This document shows positions 1-6,002 of a stretch of DNA of 6,914 nucleotides, piece by piece. The notes beneath the pieces were generated by a model, which worked only from the letters and a program-made list of their open reading frames with translations, searched no databases and was not told where the DNA came from. Every line of letters starts with the position of its first letter. Positions within the stretch are counted from its first letter, which is position 1. Source of the DNA: Puniceicoccales bacterium. GTDB taxonomy: Bacteria; Verrucomicrobiota; Verrucomicrobiia; Opitutales; JAIRLM01. The stretch is taken from contig JAIRTQ010000068.1 in assembly GCA_031254835.1 (NCBI GenBank), positions 1 to 6,914 of the forward strand, read 5' to 3'. Both the position numbers and the translations under genes were made by a program.

Positions 1-1404
1 TGGATCTGCCTTTCCTTGAGATTCTTTCATCACGAACCCTTTGATAGCGTTAATGGCCGTGCTCTTCCCGGCGCGAAATTCTGCAACGGCCTTGGGGCAG
101 GCCTCGATGGCGCGTTGGCAGAGCTCCAGCAATGGTCCGTCGTCATCCCGTTTTTCCTGGGTGGATAAACCTTCCAAAAATTTGTCAAGGCCCGCTCGAC
201 TTCGGTAGGCCTCCGCGAGGGCGTTTTGGGCCGCCTGCTTGGAGACGTGTCCCGCCCCGACCGCTTTTGCCAATTTTCCCAGCTCTTCCGGTTGAATACG
301 AAAGTCTTTTTCCCCAACCAGAGCCATTTCGCGCAATAGGTCATTGACGATAAAATTTGCGACGGACTTTGGATCCTCTCCATTTGCGACGGCCGCCTCA
401 AAGAAGTCGCCTAGGGGGCGGGACGAACAAAGCACGGATGTGAGCGTGTAGGGCAGGCCGAAACGCTCTTGGAAGCGCCGCTGGCGGTCGAATGGTCTTT
501 CGGGAAGTGCCTTTCGCATGGGAAGAAGACGGTCTTCGCTCAGCCGCAGCGGAGGAATGTCCGGCTCCGGAAAATAACAATAGTCGTGGACCATTTCTTT
601 GGCCCGCATGCTTTCAGACGTATTCCCTTTGGCATCCCAGCGGCGAGTTTCCTGGAGGACCTTTCCTCCGGCAGAAAGAATGCGCCTCTGTCGATTGGCT
701 TCATAGGAAATGGCGTTGCGCACTCCTGAGATAGAGTTCAGATTCTTGTATTCTACGCGCGTGCCGAGCGGGCCATCATCCCTTTCGAGTTTCATGCTCA
801 CATTTACGTCGCAGCGCATTTGGCCCTTCTCCATGTCACAGTCCGATACGGCGGCATAGGCCAAATGCATGCGTATGGAATTGAGGAATGCGGCCGCCTC
901 TTCGGCCGAATGTAGCTCCGGCTCAGAGACGATCTCTGCCAACGGGACGCCGGCCCGGTTGAAATCCACCAGTGACAGGCCGCCGCCGTGGCTCAATTTC
1001 CCCACGTCCTCTTCAAGGTGGATGCGGTTGAGCCGTACTTTTTTATGCATTCCCTGGATGTTGCGGGCGGGGCCGGGCAGTTCAATTTCCACGGCGCCGC
1101 CGAGACAGATCGGGTACTCCTGCTGAGTGATTTGGTAATTTTTTGGGTTATCTGGGTAAAAGTAATTTTTCCTGTCCCAGCGGCACGTTTCCGCTATGGC
1201 GCAGTCGAATAGCATGCCGGCCCGAACGACTTGGAAGATAGCTTCCCAATTGAGTACCGGCAGCGCTCCCGGCAAACCGAGAACGGTCGGGTCCGTAGCG
1301 CAATTGGGCTCCTCGCCGAAACAGCAGCGAGAGCGAGAGAAGGCCTTTGTTTTAGTCCGTAGCTGCACGTGAACTTCCAACCCGATCGATGCCTCAAAGT
1401 CCAT
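1..1404 (-). CDS. gatB: Aspartyl/glutamyl-tRNA amidotransferase subunit B (partial at the C-terminus)
   Basis: GatB is the tRNA-binding kinase subunit of the cytoplasmic GatCAB complex, which converts Glu-tRNA(Gln), and often Asp-tRNA(Asn), into Gln-tRNA(Gln) and Asn-tRNA(Asn). The frame is open for exactly 468 codons from the ATG at 1404 to the window edge, with no frameshift. Family motifs seen in order: SIGLEVHVQL (residues 6-15), YFYPDNPKNYQI (81-92), HLEEDVGK (129-136), LVDFNRAGVPL (145-155), DMEKGQMRCDVNVS (190-203), VEYKNLNS (217-224) and DYCYFPEPDIPP (274-285). The C-terminal YqeY-like tail ends near GKSTAINAIKGFVMK, which is close to the end of usual GatB proteins (about 475-500 residues), so few residues are missing. 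The start is chosen because GLEVHVQ normally lies near the N-terminus; no clear Shine-Dalgarno is visible. The common Arg of DYRYFPEPD is Cys here. gatA, often next to gatB, is not directly upstream. Confidence 0.97.
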   Translation of the reverse strand, partial: MDFEASIGLEVHVQLRTKTKAFSRSRCCFGEEPNCATDPTVLGLPGALPVLNWEAIFQVVRAGMLFDCAIAETCRWDRKNYFYPDNPKNYQITQQEYPICLGGAVEIELPGPARNIQGMHKKVRLNRIHLEEDVGKLSHGGGLSLVDFNRAGVPLAEIVSEPELHSAEEAAAFLNSIRMHLAYAAVSDCDMEKGQMRCDVNVSMKLERDDGPLGTRVEYKNLNSISGVRNAISYEANRQRRILSAGGKVLQETRRWDAKGNTSESMRAKEMVHDYCYFPEPDIPPLRLSEDRLLPMRKALPERPFDRQRRFQERFGLPYTLTSVLCSSRPLGDFFEAAVANGEDPKSVANFIVNDLLREMALVGEKDFRIQPEELGKLAKAVGAGHVSKQAAQNALAEAYRSRAGLDKFLEGLSTQEKRDDDGPLLELCQRAIEACPKAVAEFRAGKSTAINAIKGFVMKESQGKADP

Positions 1405-1551
1405 AGCCACTGCGGTGAGCCTAGAGAGTTCTCCTCGCCTTCGGCAAGCACCATTCTGCTCTTTTTGTGGCCGCGGTTGGGCCGCAGAAGATGAGCGGGA
1501 GACCTTCTTTCTTTGCGTGAGCGAAGGACGTGTCTTCGCCGTGAAATTCGC

Positions 1552-1579
1552 TTGGCGCAGCAATTTTTTGCCATAAACT
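1552..1579 (+). promoter_or_regulatory. Weak candidate sigma-70-type promoter for radC
   Basis: TTGGCG (1552-1557) and TAAACT (1574-1579) are separated by 16 bp and lie about 40 bp before the proposed radC start. The match to TTGACA/TATAAT is only partial (3 of 6 and 4 of 6), so this is a suggestion rather than a call. Confidence 0.2.
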
Positions 1580-1620
1580 CAGCCACCAGGCGGTTTTCTC
1601 TTGGACATTTGGGCATTGGC

Positions 1621-2307
1621 ATGGTTGGAAGGGAGGGGCACAGGAAGAATTTACGTAAACGCTTCCTGCAAAGCGGATTAACCGCCTTATTGCCCCATGA
1701 GGCAATAGAACTGTTGCTCACTTACTGTATTCCACGTCGTGATGTTAAGCCGCAAGCCCATGAATTGATCGGTAGGTTTGGCTCGCTTGCCAATGTCTTG
1801 GACGCGCAAGGGGAAGAACTTCTCCGCGTCGTTGGCATCGGCCCGCAGGCCACTCAGTTTCTAGCGCTAATTAGGGCCGTCGCCCACGCCTACTGGGAGC
1901 AGAAATCTCTCCGTTCCGAACACTCTACTGGGACGCGGGCGCTGCAAGAGCTGGCTGAATTTTGGCGCGTTCGCTTGCGGGGCGAACGAGAGGAGCACAT
2001 GGAAGTTGCTTTTTGGAATGAAAATCACCTACTTCCGGATGGTGTGGAGCGGCTGGCATCGGGTATGGCCAGCTCCGTCGCCGCGTTGCCCGGGCAACTC
2101 CTGTGCGCCGTTCTGCGGCGCCACTGTTCGGCCATAGTCCTTTGTCACAACCATCCTAACGGCGTTCGACTGCCCTCCGAACACGACGAACGGCTTACCC
2201 GCGCCGTTCAACTAACGCTACAAACCATTGGCGTTCAACTACTCGATCATTTTGTCGTTGCCGACGGCCATGTGTTTTCCATTAGTAAAGGTCGGGAGAT
2301 GGATTAG
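1621..2307 (+). CDS. radC: RadC family protein with JAMM/MPN domain
   Basis: This is a RadC/DUF2466 protein of 228 residues, the usual family length. The N-terminal part (GHRKNLRKRFLQSG, 6-19; FGSLANVLDA, 53-62) leads to a helix-hairpin-helix element with VVGIGP at 70-75. The C-terminal JAB1/MPN+ fold has a complete metal-binding JAMM motif: H176, H178, S186 and D189 in HNHPNGVRLPSEHD, with E143 in the position of the conserved upstream glutamate. Such residues imply a metal-dependent hydrolase, but the cellular role of RadC is unresolved; the early link to DNA repair in E. coli was traced to another gene. The frame is open back to an ATG at 1513, but those 36 extra residues look unlike the family and lie in the region facing gatB, so the ATG at 1621 is preferred. 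No clear Shine-Dalgarno precedes either start. marC follows on the same strand after 117 bp. Confidence 0.93.
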   Translation: MVGREGHRKNLRKRFLQSGLTALLPHEAIELLLTYCIPRRDVKPQAHELIGRFGSLANVLDAQGEELLRVVGIGPQATQFLALIRAVAHAYWEQKSLRSEHSTGTRALQELAEFWRVRLRGEREEHMEVAFWNENHLLPDGVERLASGMASSVAALPGQLLCAVLRRHCSAIVLCHNHPNGVRLPSEHDERLTRAVQLTLQTIGVQLLDHFVVADGHVFSISKGREMD

Positions 2308-2335
2308 GTTTCCGGGAGGTGGTGCAATTGTTTTC

Positions 2336-2350
2336 GGCAAGACTATTGCC
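2336..2350 (+). repeat. Small hairpin downstream of radC
   Basis: GGCAA (2336-2340) and TTGCC (2346-2350) form a perfect 5-bp stem around a 5-base loop. No T-run follows. It may contribute to mRNA 3'-end formation for radC, but a stem this short can easily arise by chance. Confidence 0.2.
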
Positions 2351-2372
2351 CACGCCTCAGCCCTTCGAGCCG

Positions 2373-2390
2373 GAGGGAAGGATTTCCCCC
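2373..2390 (+). terminator. Candidate weak terminator hairpin between radC and marC
   Basis: GGGAA (2375-2379) pairs with TTCCC (2384-2388) around a GGAT loop, extended by a G-C pair (2373/2390) beyond an A-C mismatch. The following bases are CTTTACAG rather than a true T-run, so intrinsic termination would be inefficient and some read-through from radC into marC is possible. Confidence 0.25.
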
Positions 2391-2412
2391 TTTACAGTGC
2401 TAAGAAAACAAA

Positions 2413-2417
2413 AAAGG
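2413..2417 (+). promoter_or_regulatory. Ribosome binding site of the marC-family gene
   Basis: AAAGG ends 7 bases before the ATG at 2425, at the tail of an A-rich stretch. It is the only convincingly spaced Shine-Dalgarno sequence among the starts in this window and it fixes the marC start. Confidence 0.6.
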
Positions 2418-2424
2418 TTTAACC

Positions 2425-3042
2425 ATGGCCCATGTCGTAGATAATTTTTTGAAGCTATTTTTCATTTCTTCACCTGCCTCAGCCATAGCCATTCTCTTAG
2501 CTTTGACCGCCCGACACAGCACAGGGCAACGCATCAGAGCGGCTGCCATAGCCTGCATCGTAGCCATTTGCGTGCTTTTTTGCATTGCATGCGTAGGCCC
2601 CCTTTTTTTTCAGTTCTTCGGCATTTCTTTGCAGGCCTTCAAAGTTGCCGGTGGGCTTTTCCTGGTCTACATCGGGATGGCCACAGTGTTTAGCGAAAGT
2701 GACGCGGGACCTTCCGGATCGGATGGTCCACCGCCCGGTATCATGTCTTTTGCCATTACGCCTCTCGCCGTACCATTGATCTGTGGGCCTGGCATGATTT
2801 CGACCGTTTTTCTCTTGGGCGGGGATCTCCCTGGAGTTTTTGGTGCATTGAGTCTTTGCCTTTCCATCCTACTGGCCCTTGGATCTTTGCTTGTTTGTCT
2901 CGGGATCTGCGCCAAGTGCGCTGAGCGGATCCCACCCTTTGTGCTTACCTTGGCGACGAAACTTACAGGAATTTACATTGTCGCGATAGGAATGCTCACT
3001 TTCTGTGGCGGTTTGGCGCTTTTTTTAGAACGGGGCTGCTGA
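2425..3042 (+). CDS. MarC family integral membrane protein
   Basis: This is a 205-residue MarC/UPF0056 inner-membrane protein. About six hydrophobic segments are visible, near residues 8-28, 38-60, 68-88, 108-133, 138-163 and 180-200. Family blocks are FGISLQAFKVAGGLFL (65-80), typical of the third helix, and PLAVPLICGPGMIST (113-127), matching the conserved PLAxPLxxGPG element. A hydrophilic Gly/Ser/Pro/Asp loop (about 91-105) separates the two halves of the protein. The function is unsettled: the old link to multiple antibiotic resistance was not upheld, and some relatives have been reported as amino-acid exporters. The first helix keeps one proline (P17), but the second proline commonly seen a few residues later is missing. 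The gene lies 117 bp after radC and converges on hldA with a 56-bp gap. Family membership is secure; substrate and role cannot be read from the sequence. Confidence 0.9.
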   Translation: MAHVVDNFLKLFFISSPASAIAILLALTARHSTGQRIRAAAIACIVAICVLFCIACVGPLFFQFFGISLQAFKVAGGLFLVYIGMATVFSESDAGPSGSDGPPPGIMSFAITPLAVPLICGPGMISTVFLLGGDLPGVFGALSLCLSILLALGSLLVCLGICAKCAERIPPFVLTLATKLTGIYIVAIGMLTFCGGLALFLERGC

Positions 3043-3069
3043 CCAGCCTAGCATTCTGTGGGCTAATTT

Positions 3070-3092
3070 GAAGTGCCTTTTCGGCATTCTTC
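3070..3092. terminator. Candidate bidirectional terminator hairpin between marC and hldA
   Basis: GAAG+TGCC (3070-3077) pairs with GGCA (3083-3086) and CTTC (3089-3092), giving an 8-bp stem with a TTTTC loop and a 2-base bulge. It lies between two converging genes, where a hairpin working in both directions is expected. No T-run follows on either strand, so termination strength is uncertain. Confidence 0.4.
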
Positions 3093-3112
3093 GTACGCCT
3101 ACTTTGGCGTAC
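3093..3112. terminator. Perfect hairpin spanning the hldA stop codon
   Basis: GTACGCC (3093-3099) and GGCGTAC (3106-3112) form a perfect 7-bp stem around a TACTTT loop. The hldA stop codon (3099-3101 on the plus-strand map) sits at the stem-loop junction. It directly follows the hairpin at 3070-3092, so the two form a tandem pair at the convergent end of marC and hldA. No T-run is present. Confidence 0.4.
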
Positions 3113-4082
3113 CGGCGACGTTTTGTGCGTTTATGATTTCCGCCGGCGTGGCGACGGCCGTGCCGAGTTTACTGATAACGATTCTGGCGGCCGTGTTGGC
3201 GCAGCGAATCGCATCCTCCAAGGGGCTTCCTCCAGCCAAGCCGACGGAAATGACGGCGATGACCGTATCGCCAGCGCCGGACACGTCGTAGACTTCTTGG
3301 GGTTTGGTAGGCACACATTTGACCGGCTGTCCGTCTTGGGCGTAGTACATGCCGGCTGGACCAAGCGTAATGACCAGGTACTTGGGCTTGTACTTGGCAC
3401 AAATTTTTCTGCAGACGACATCCCAATCGGGATTTTCTGTGTCGTAGGGGTCGAGGCCGGCCATGCTGAGAGCTTCGCTGGCATTTGGCGTAAGCAAGTC
3501 CACCGCAGAATATTGCAATGGCCTGCTGGGCTTGGGATCCGCCGCTATGAAACAGCCCTGCTCTTTGGCGAATTTTATAACTTTGTTTACAACCGCCTGC
3601 GTGAGTGTGCCTTTCGCGTAATCGGAAAGAATCAGGATGTCTGCCCGCTTTAAGGCCCGCTCCAGCACTTCCAGCTGCGCTTCGCGGGTAACGGCATAGG
3701 CATTCGCCGATTGCTCGCGATCGATGCGACAGACCTGCTGCCGGCCGGCTACGATGCGAGTTTTACTAATCGTAGGCACCGTAAGATCGCGAAATCCGGC
3801 ATCTAAGAGAATATTGTTCTCAGTTAAAAGATTTTGCAGCCGATCACCCTGCGGATCCTTTCCGATACGGCCCGCTACCTCCGTCATCGTGCCTAGGGCG
3901 GCGAGGTTTCGCGCCACGTTGGCGGCACCGCCCAGGAGCCAATGGTCTTCTCGGGCAAGAATTACAGGTACCGGCGCTTCCGGCGAGAGGCGATGGGCGT
4001 CCCCAATAATATAATGGTCCAACATCAAATCGCCGAAAACGAGCGCCCGCAGCCCACTGGCACGATTTAGAATCGTTTGCAT
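3099..4082 (-). CDS. hldA: D-glycero-beta-D-manno-heptose-7-phosphate kinase (kinase-only HldA type)
   Basis: This PfkB/ribokinase-family protein of 327 residues phosphorylates heptose 7-phosphate at C1 with ATP in the cytoplasm, a step toward ADP-heptose for the LPS inner core. Motifs resemble the RfaE/HldE kinase domain: GDLMLDHYIIGDAHRLSPEAPVPV (split as GDLMLDHYIIG, 17-27, and RLSPEAPVPV, 31-40), LGGAANVARNLAALG (50-64), GRQQVCRIDRE (113-123), DYAKGTL (154-160), DPKPSRP (182-188) and DVSGAGDT (266-273), the PfkB signature with D272 as likely catalytic base. The protein ends after the kinase domain, so the adenylyltransferase of bifunctional HldE must be encoded elsewhere. The frame stays open to an ATG at 4211, but those 43 residues are basic, unlike the family, and overlap a hairpin; the ATG at 4082 fits family alignment better. 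It diverges from the regulator gene and converges on marC. Confidence 0.92.
   Translation of the reverse strand: MQTILNRASGLRALVFGDLMLDHYIIGDAHRLSPEAPVPVILAREDHWLLGGAANVARNLAALGTMTEVAGRIGKDPQGDRLQNLLTENNILLDAGFRDLTVPTISKTRIVAGRQQVCRIDREQSANAYAVTREAQLEVLERALKRADILILSDYAKGTLTQAVVNKVIKFAKEQGCFIAADPKPSRPLQYSAVDLLTPNASEALSMAGLDPYDTENPDWDVVCRKICAKYKPKYLVITLGPAGMYYAQDGQPVKCVPTKPQEVYDVSGAGDTVIAVISVGLAGGSPLEDAIRCANTAARIVISKLGTAVATPAEIINAQNVAGTPK
4062..4076 (-). repeat. Inverted repeat in the first codons of hldA
   Basis: ACGATT and AATCGT arms of 6 bp flank a 3-base centre, covering roughly codons 3-7 of hldA. Together with the hairpin just before the start codon it would put structure on both sides of the hldA translation start. 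A repeat of this size could be chance. Confidence 0.35.
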
Positions 4083-4097
4083 GCGTCCGTAAGTGTG

Positions 4098-4117
4098 TGA
4101 AGTTTTTGCAAACTTCA
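4098..4117 (-). promoter_or_regulatory. Perfect 8-bp inverted repeat just upstream of hldA
   Basis: TGAAGTTT (4098-4105) and AAACTTCA (4110-4117) are perfect complements around a TTGC centre. The repeat lies 15 bases before the hldA ATG at 4082. It could be a leader hairpin near the ribosome site or an operator. One such repeat is expected by chance in several kilobases, so position is the main argument for function. Confidence 0.4.
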
Positions 4118-4290
4118 ACCTATTTTTAAATTTCGCCGGCGCTTGCCGTTGCGCTCGGCCATCGATCGAAGGCCCGTTTCCCAAAATCGGCCGCCGAAAA
4201 ATCTTCGGCACCGGCTGCGCTCCATCCCCATGAGTCCGAGCGACAATGAGACCCTGCCAGTCCCATAGGAGCAGAATCAGCCGTCGGCGG

Positions 4291-4304
4291 CCGTCACATG
4301 ACGG
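4291..4304. promoter_or_regulatory. CCGTCA palindrome, possible operator
   Basis: CCGTCA (4291-4296) and TGACGG (4299-4304) are perfect 6-bp arms with a 2-base centre. A further CCGTCA copy at 4321-4326 lies 30 bp downstream, about three helical turns. The site sits in the divergent region between hldA and the Fis-type regulator gene, where an operator for autoregulation would be expected. The hexamer itself also occurs within coding sequence in this window; the paired arrangement is the distinctive part. Confidence 0.35.
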
Positions 4305-4328
4305 GAGTAAAGCATAACTTCCGTCATG
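4297..4328 (+). promoter_or_regulatory. Strong hairpin covering the first possible start codon of the regulator gene
   Basis: CATGACGGGAGT (4297-4308) pairs with ACTTCCGTCATG (4317-4328): 12 bp with a single G-U pair, around an 8-base loop. The ATG at 4326-4328 forms the outer end of the 3' arm, and the only GGGAG in the leader (4303-4307) is buried in the 5' arm. In RNA this would hide both the start and any Shine-Dalgarno; in DNA it could be an operator. It competes with the adjacent 4291-4304 palindrome, since both use bases 4297-4304. Confidence 0.5.
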
Positions 4329-5534
4329 AGAACCTTTTATCAGCTTACGAGAATCGCAATTTCAGGCAAAGTTCGAGTGTGCCAAAGAAATTTCTGCCCA
4401 AGCCGGCAGGTAAAAAATATTGATTTCGCTAAAAATATAGCAATTCCGCTGCCAATGGGCCGTCAGATTGTTCCGATTAGTAAAATCGAGGATGCGCTTT
4501 TGCTATCGCAAACAGCTTGCTCCCTAGAAAAGCTGCATATTTTTAATGAAAGCCTCATCTATGACGAACGGCTGCCACAGCCTTGGGAGGCATGCGCGCC
4601 GGAGCTGCTCTGTCCGGAGGAGGCGGCTCGCAGGGCGGGAATTTACGGAAATTCGCCGGCTTTACGCGCGCTTTTGGGACGCTTGCACGCCTTGGCGCAA
4701 AATCGGGCACCCGTCCTTTTTACCGGCACGCCAGGTTCCGGGAAACGAACGTTCGCTGCTCTCCTTCACTATCTTACATCGCTTGGCACGACGACGCATT
4801 GCACCATCGATTGTCGTGAGCTTAACGTGTTTCTTGGCGAACCGCAGGCGCTGGATGATCTGCTCCAATCTTTAAGGTCCAAATTGAGACCTACCCTCAC
4901 CGTATTGTACCCCGAGTCGTTACCTAAAAAGGCACGGCATAAGTTTTTCAATTTAATCGCGACCGACGACGGGACGGTTCGTTTCCAGGTCTCCGTAGGT
5001 CGGTCCTCATTGGCCGGTTTTTTGCGTGGCATGCCGCCTGCCGCCCGCGCCCTGTTGCGTGCACAAATGGTAGAAGTGCCAAGTCTGCGTGCGCGCCGCG
5101 AAGATTTAAAATTTCATGTGCTTGCAAAATTGGGCGAGATCAACGGTCGCTCCGGCATACCGAAACAAATCGGTGCTGTCGCCCTGGATCGGCTCGTCGA
5201 CTACGATTTTGCGGACAATTTTCATGGCCTTTTCCGCACGTTGGAGTGGCTTCACGCGACCCAATTGGGCGTTCTCAACTTCGATGAGACGCTGGTGCGG
5301 GCCAGCAATCATCCTTCGGCAGAAAGCCTCGACTCGCCAATCCTAGGAAAAGGTTTTCGCCTGGAAAGCTATTTACGGTCGGTGCGAGAAAAGCTGCTAC
5401 GGGAAGCGCTGCGGCGGAATTGGAATAATTTCTCTCAGGCGGCGAGACTGTTGGGCATATCGCCGCAGGCGGTGAGTAAATTTGTAAAAAATTTTATGTC
5501 CGCTTCTAAGGTCCAAACGGCACCAAAGCGGTGA
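4326..5534 (+). CDS. Degenerate NtrC-like AAA+ regulator with Fis-type helix-turn-helix
   Basis: This 402-residue protein resembles sigma-54 enhancer-binding proteins but lacks key parts. Visible: the domain entry YGNSPALRALLGRL (107-120), VLFTGTPGSGKRTFAALLHYL (Walker A about 134-141, K140), the CTIDC strand (159-163), VPSLRARREDL (251-261, the family's LPPLRxRxEDI block) and a C-terminal Fis-like helix-turn-helix (about 355-390, with SQAARLLGISPQAVSKFV). Missing: the GAFTGA loop that contacts sigma-54; the Walker B DE, replaced by TVLYPESL (192-199); and the sensor II arginine, where PGNVREL reads ADNFHGL. The AAA+ core is shorter than usual. It probably binds DNA, and perhaps ATP, but is unlikely to remodel sigma-54 holoenzyme (inference). 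No receiver domain is seen; the first 100 residues are unrecognised. The start is uncertain: ATG 4326 overlaps a hairpin, and ATG 4455 (residue 44) follows an AT-rich stretch that looks like leader DNA. Neither has a well-spaced Shine-Dalgarno. Confidence 0.85.
   Translation: MRTFYQLTRIAISGKVRVCQRNFCPSRQVKNIDFAKNIAIPLPMGRQIVPISKIEDALLLSQTACSLEKLHIFNESLIYDERLPQPWEACAPELLCPEEAARRAGIYGNSPALRALLGRLHALAQNRAPVLFTGTPGSGKRTFAALLHYLTSLGTTTHCTIDCRELNVFLGEPQALDDLLQSLRSKLRPTLTVLYPESLPKKARHKFFNLIATDDGTVRFQVSVGRSSLAGFLRGMPPAARALLRAQMVEVPSLRARREDLKFHVLAKLGEINGRSGIPKQIGAVALDRLVDYDFADNFHGLFRTLEWLHATQLGVLNFDETLVRASNHPSAESLDSPILGKGFRLESYLRSVREKLLREALRRNWNNFSQAARLLGISPQAVSKFVKNFMSASKVQTAPKR
4394..4409 (+). repeat. 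Small inverted repeat before the alternative regulator start
   Basis: CTGCC (4394-4398) and GGCAG (4405-4409) form a 5-bp stem around CAAGCC, followed by an A/T-rich stretch to about 4445. If translation starts at 4455, this is leader sequence. It is weak evidence taken alone. Confidence 0.2.
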
Positions 5535-5982
5535 AGTTCTCGTCTAAAAAACGCAAGAGTAGCATGAGTTTCCCATTGTCCTGCCGCGCTAGGGAAAATT
5601 CCGCAACATTTTCCAAAAATACCGTTTGCCGATCTAAAATCGCTTCTGCAACGGGGTCGTCCGATTCAAGAAGTAGCCGATGAAGGCTGCCGCTCCGCCG
5701 ATCCAGCCGGTAGGCACAGCGGGAAGGCTGGCCTTTTCGGGTCCAAACCACGCCGTCCGGAAGAAAAAAAATAGAGCCGGCGACGGCAGCGAGTAGGTCA
5801 TCTTCCAGCTGATGAATCAGCCTGGATCGTTCCAGTGTTCGCACCATCTCACTGGCCGTGCCGGAGAAACGTTTTTCTGTGCGTCGGAAAACGGACGTCG
5901 CTGCGACGAACAGTGCAAAGAACAGGGAAAGGGCGAGTAAAAATTCGAGCAGCGTGAATCCTGCCATTCGACTGCGATTCAT
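5506..5982 (-). CDS. GspJ-like minor pseudopilin (prepilin-type N-terminal methylation protein)
   Basis: The 158-residue protein opens with a short basic leader, MNRSRMAG, then FTLLEFLLALSLFFALFVAA, a classic type III (prepilin) signal: cleavage by prepilin peptidase is expected between G8 and F9, with the conserved glutamate at position 5 of the mature protein (E13). One hydrophobic helix (9-29) would anchor it in the inner membrane and pack into a pseudopilus. The rest is a small periplasmic domain with an ED-containing helix (LIHQLEDDLLA) and YRLDRRSGSLHRL, resembling GspJ/PulJ minor pseudopilins; assignment to GspJ rather than GspI or a type IV pilus minor pilin is uncertain. No other secretion or pilus gene is visible nearby. 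An in-frame TAA lies just upstream, so the start is the ATG at 5982 or 5967. Its 3' end overlaps the regulator gene by 29 bp, tail to tail. Confidence 0.83.
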   Translation of the reverse strand: MNRSRMAGFTLLEFLLALSLFFALFVAATSVFRRTEKRFSGTASEMVRTLERSRLIHQLEDDLLAAVAGSIFFLPDGVVWTRKGQPSRCAYRLDRRSGSLHRLLLESDDPVAEAILDRQTVFLENVAEFSLARQDNGKLMLLLRFLDENFTALVPFGP

Positions 5983-6002
5983 GGGTTTTTACATGGGGAA
6001 AA

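Noticed and set aside
30..401. A 123-codon minus-strand open frame
   Set aside because: It is an alternative frame of gatB, on the same strand; the gatB frame carries the family motifs here.
1553..1571. TGGCGC with downstream TTGC before radC, considered as a sigma-54 promoter
   Set aside because: The spacing between the GG and GC elements is again about 14 bases, which does not fit a -24/-12 promoter.
1421..1705. A 94-codon minus-strand frame ending just upstream of gatB, considered as a gatA C-terminus
   Set aside because: The tail has a GLPL element, but nothing else matches amidase C-termini and its upstream half is antisense to the conserved radC sequence.
1194..1721. A 175-codon open frame on the minus strand overlapping the starts of gatB and radC
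   Set aside because: Arg/Ser/Cys-rich, no family resemblance, and it overlaps confidently assigned genes on both sides.
3123..3653. A 176-codon plus-strand open frame
   Set aside because: It is fully antisense to conserved hldA sequence and has no recognisable domain.
4083..4211. N-terminal extension of hldA from the ATG at 4211
   Set aside because: The 43 residues are basic, unlike the family, and cover the 4098-4117 inverted repeat; the later ATG gives the normal family start.
4784..4806. TGGCACG followed by TTGCA, resembling a sigma-54 promoter
   Set aside because: The GG-to-GC spacing is 14 rather than 10 bases and it lies inside the regulator's coding sequence.
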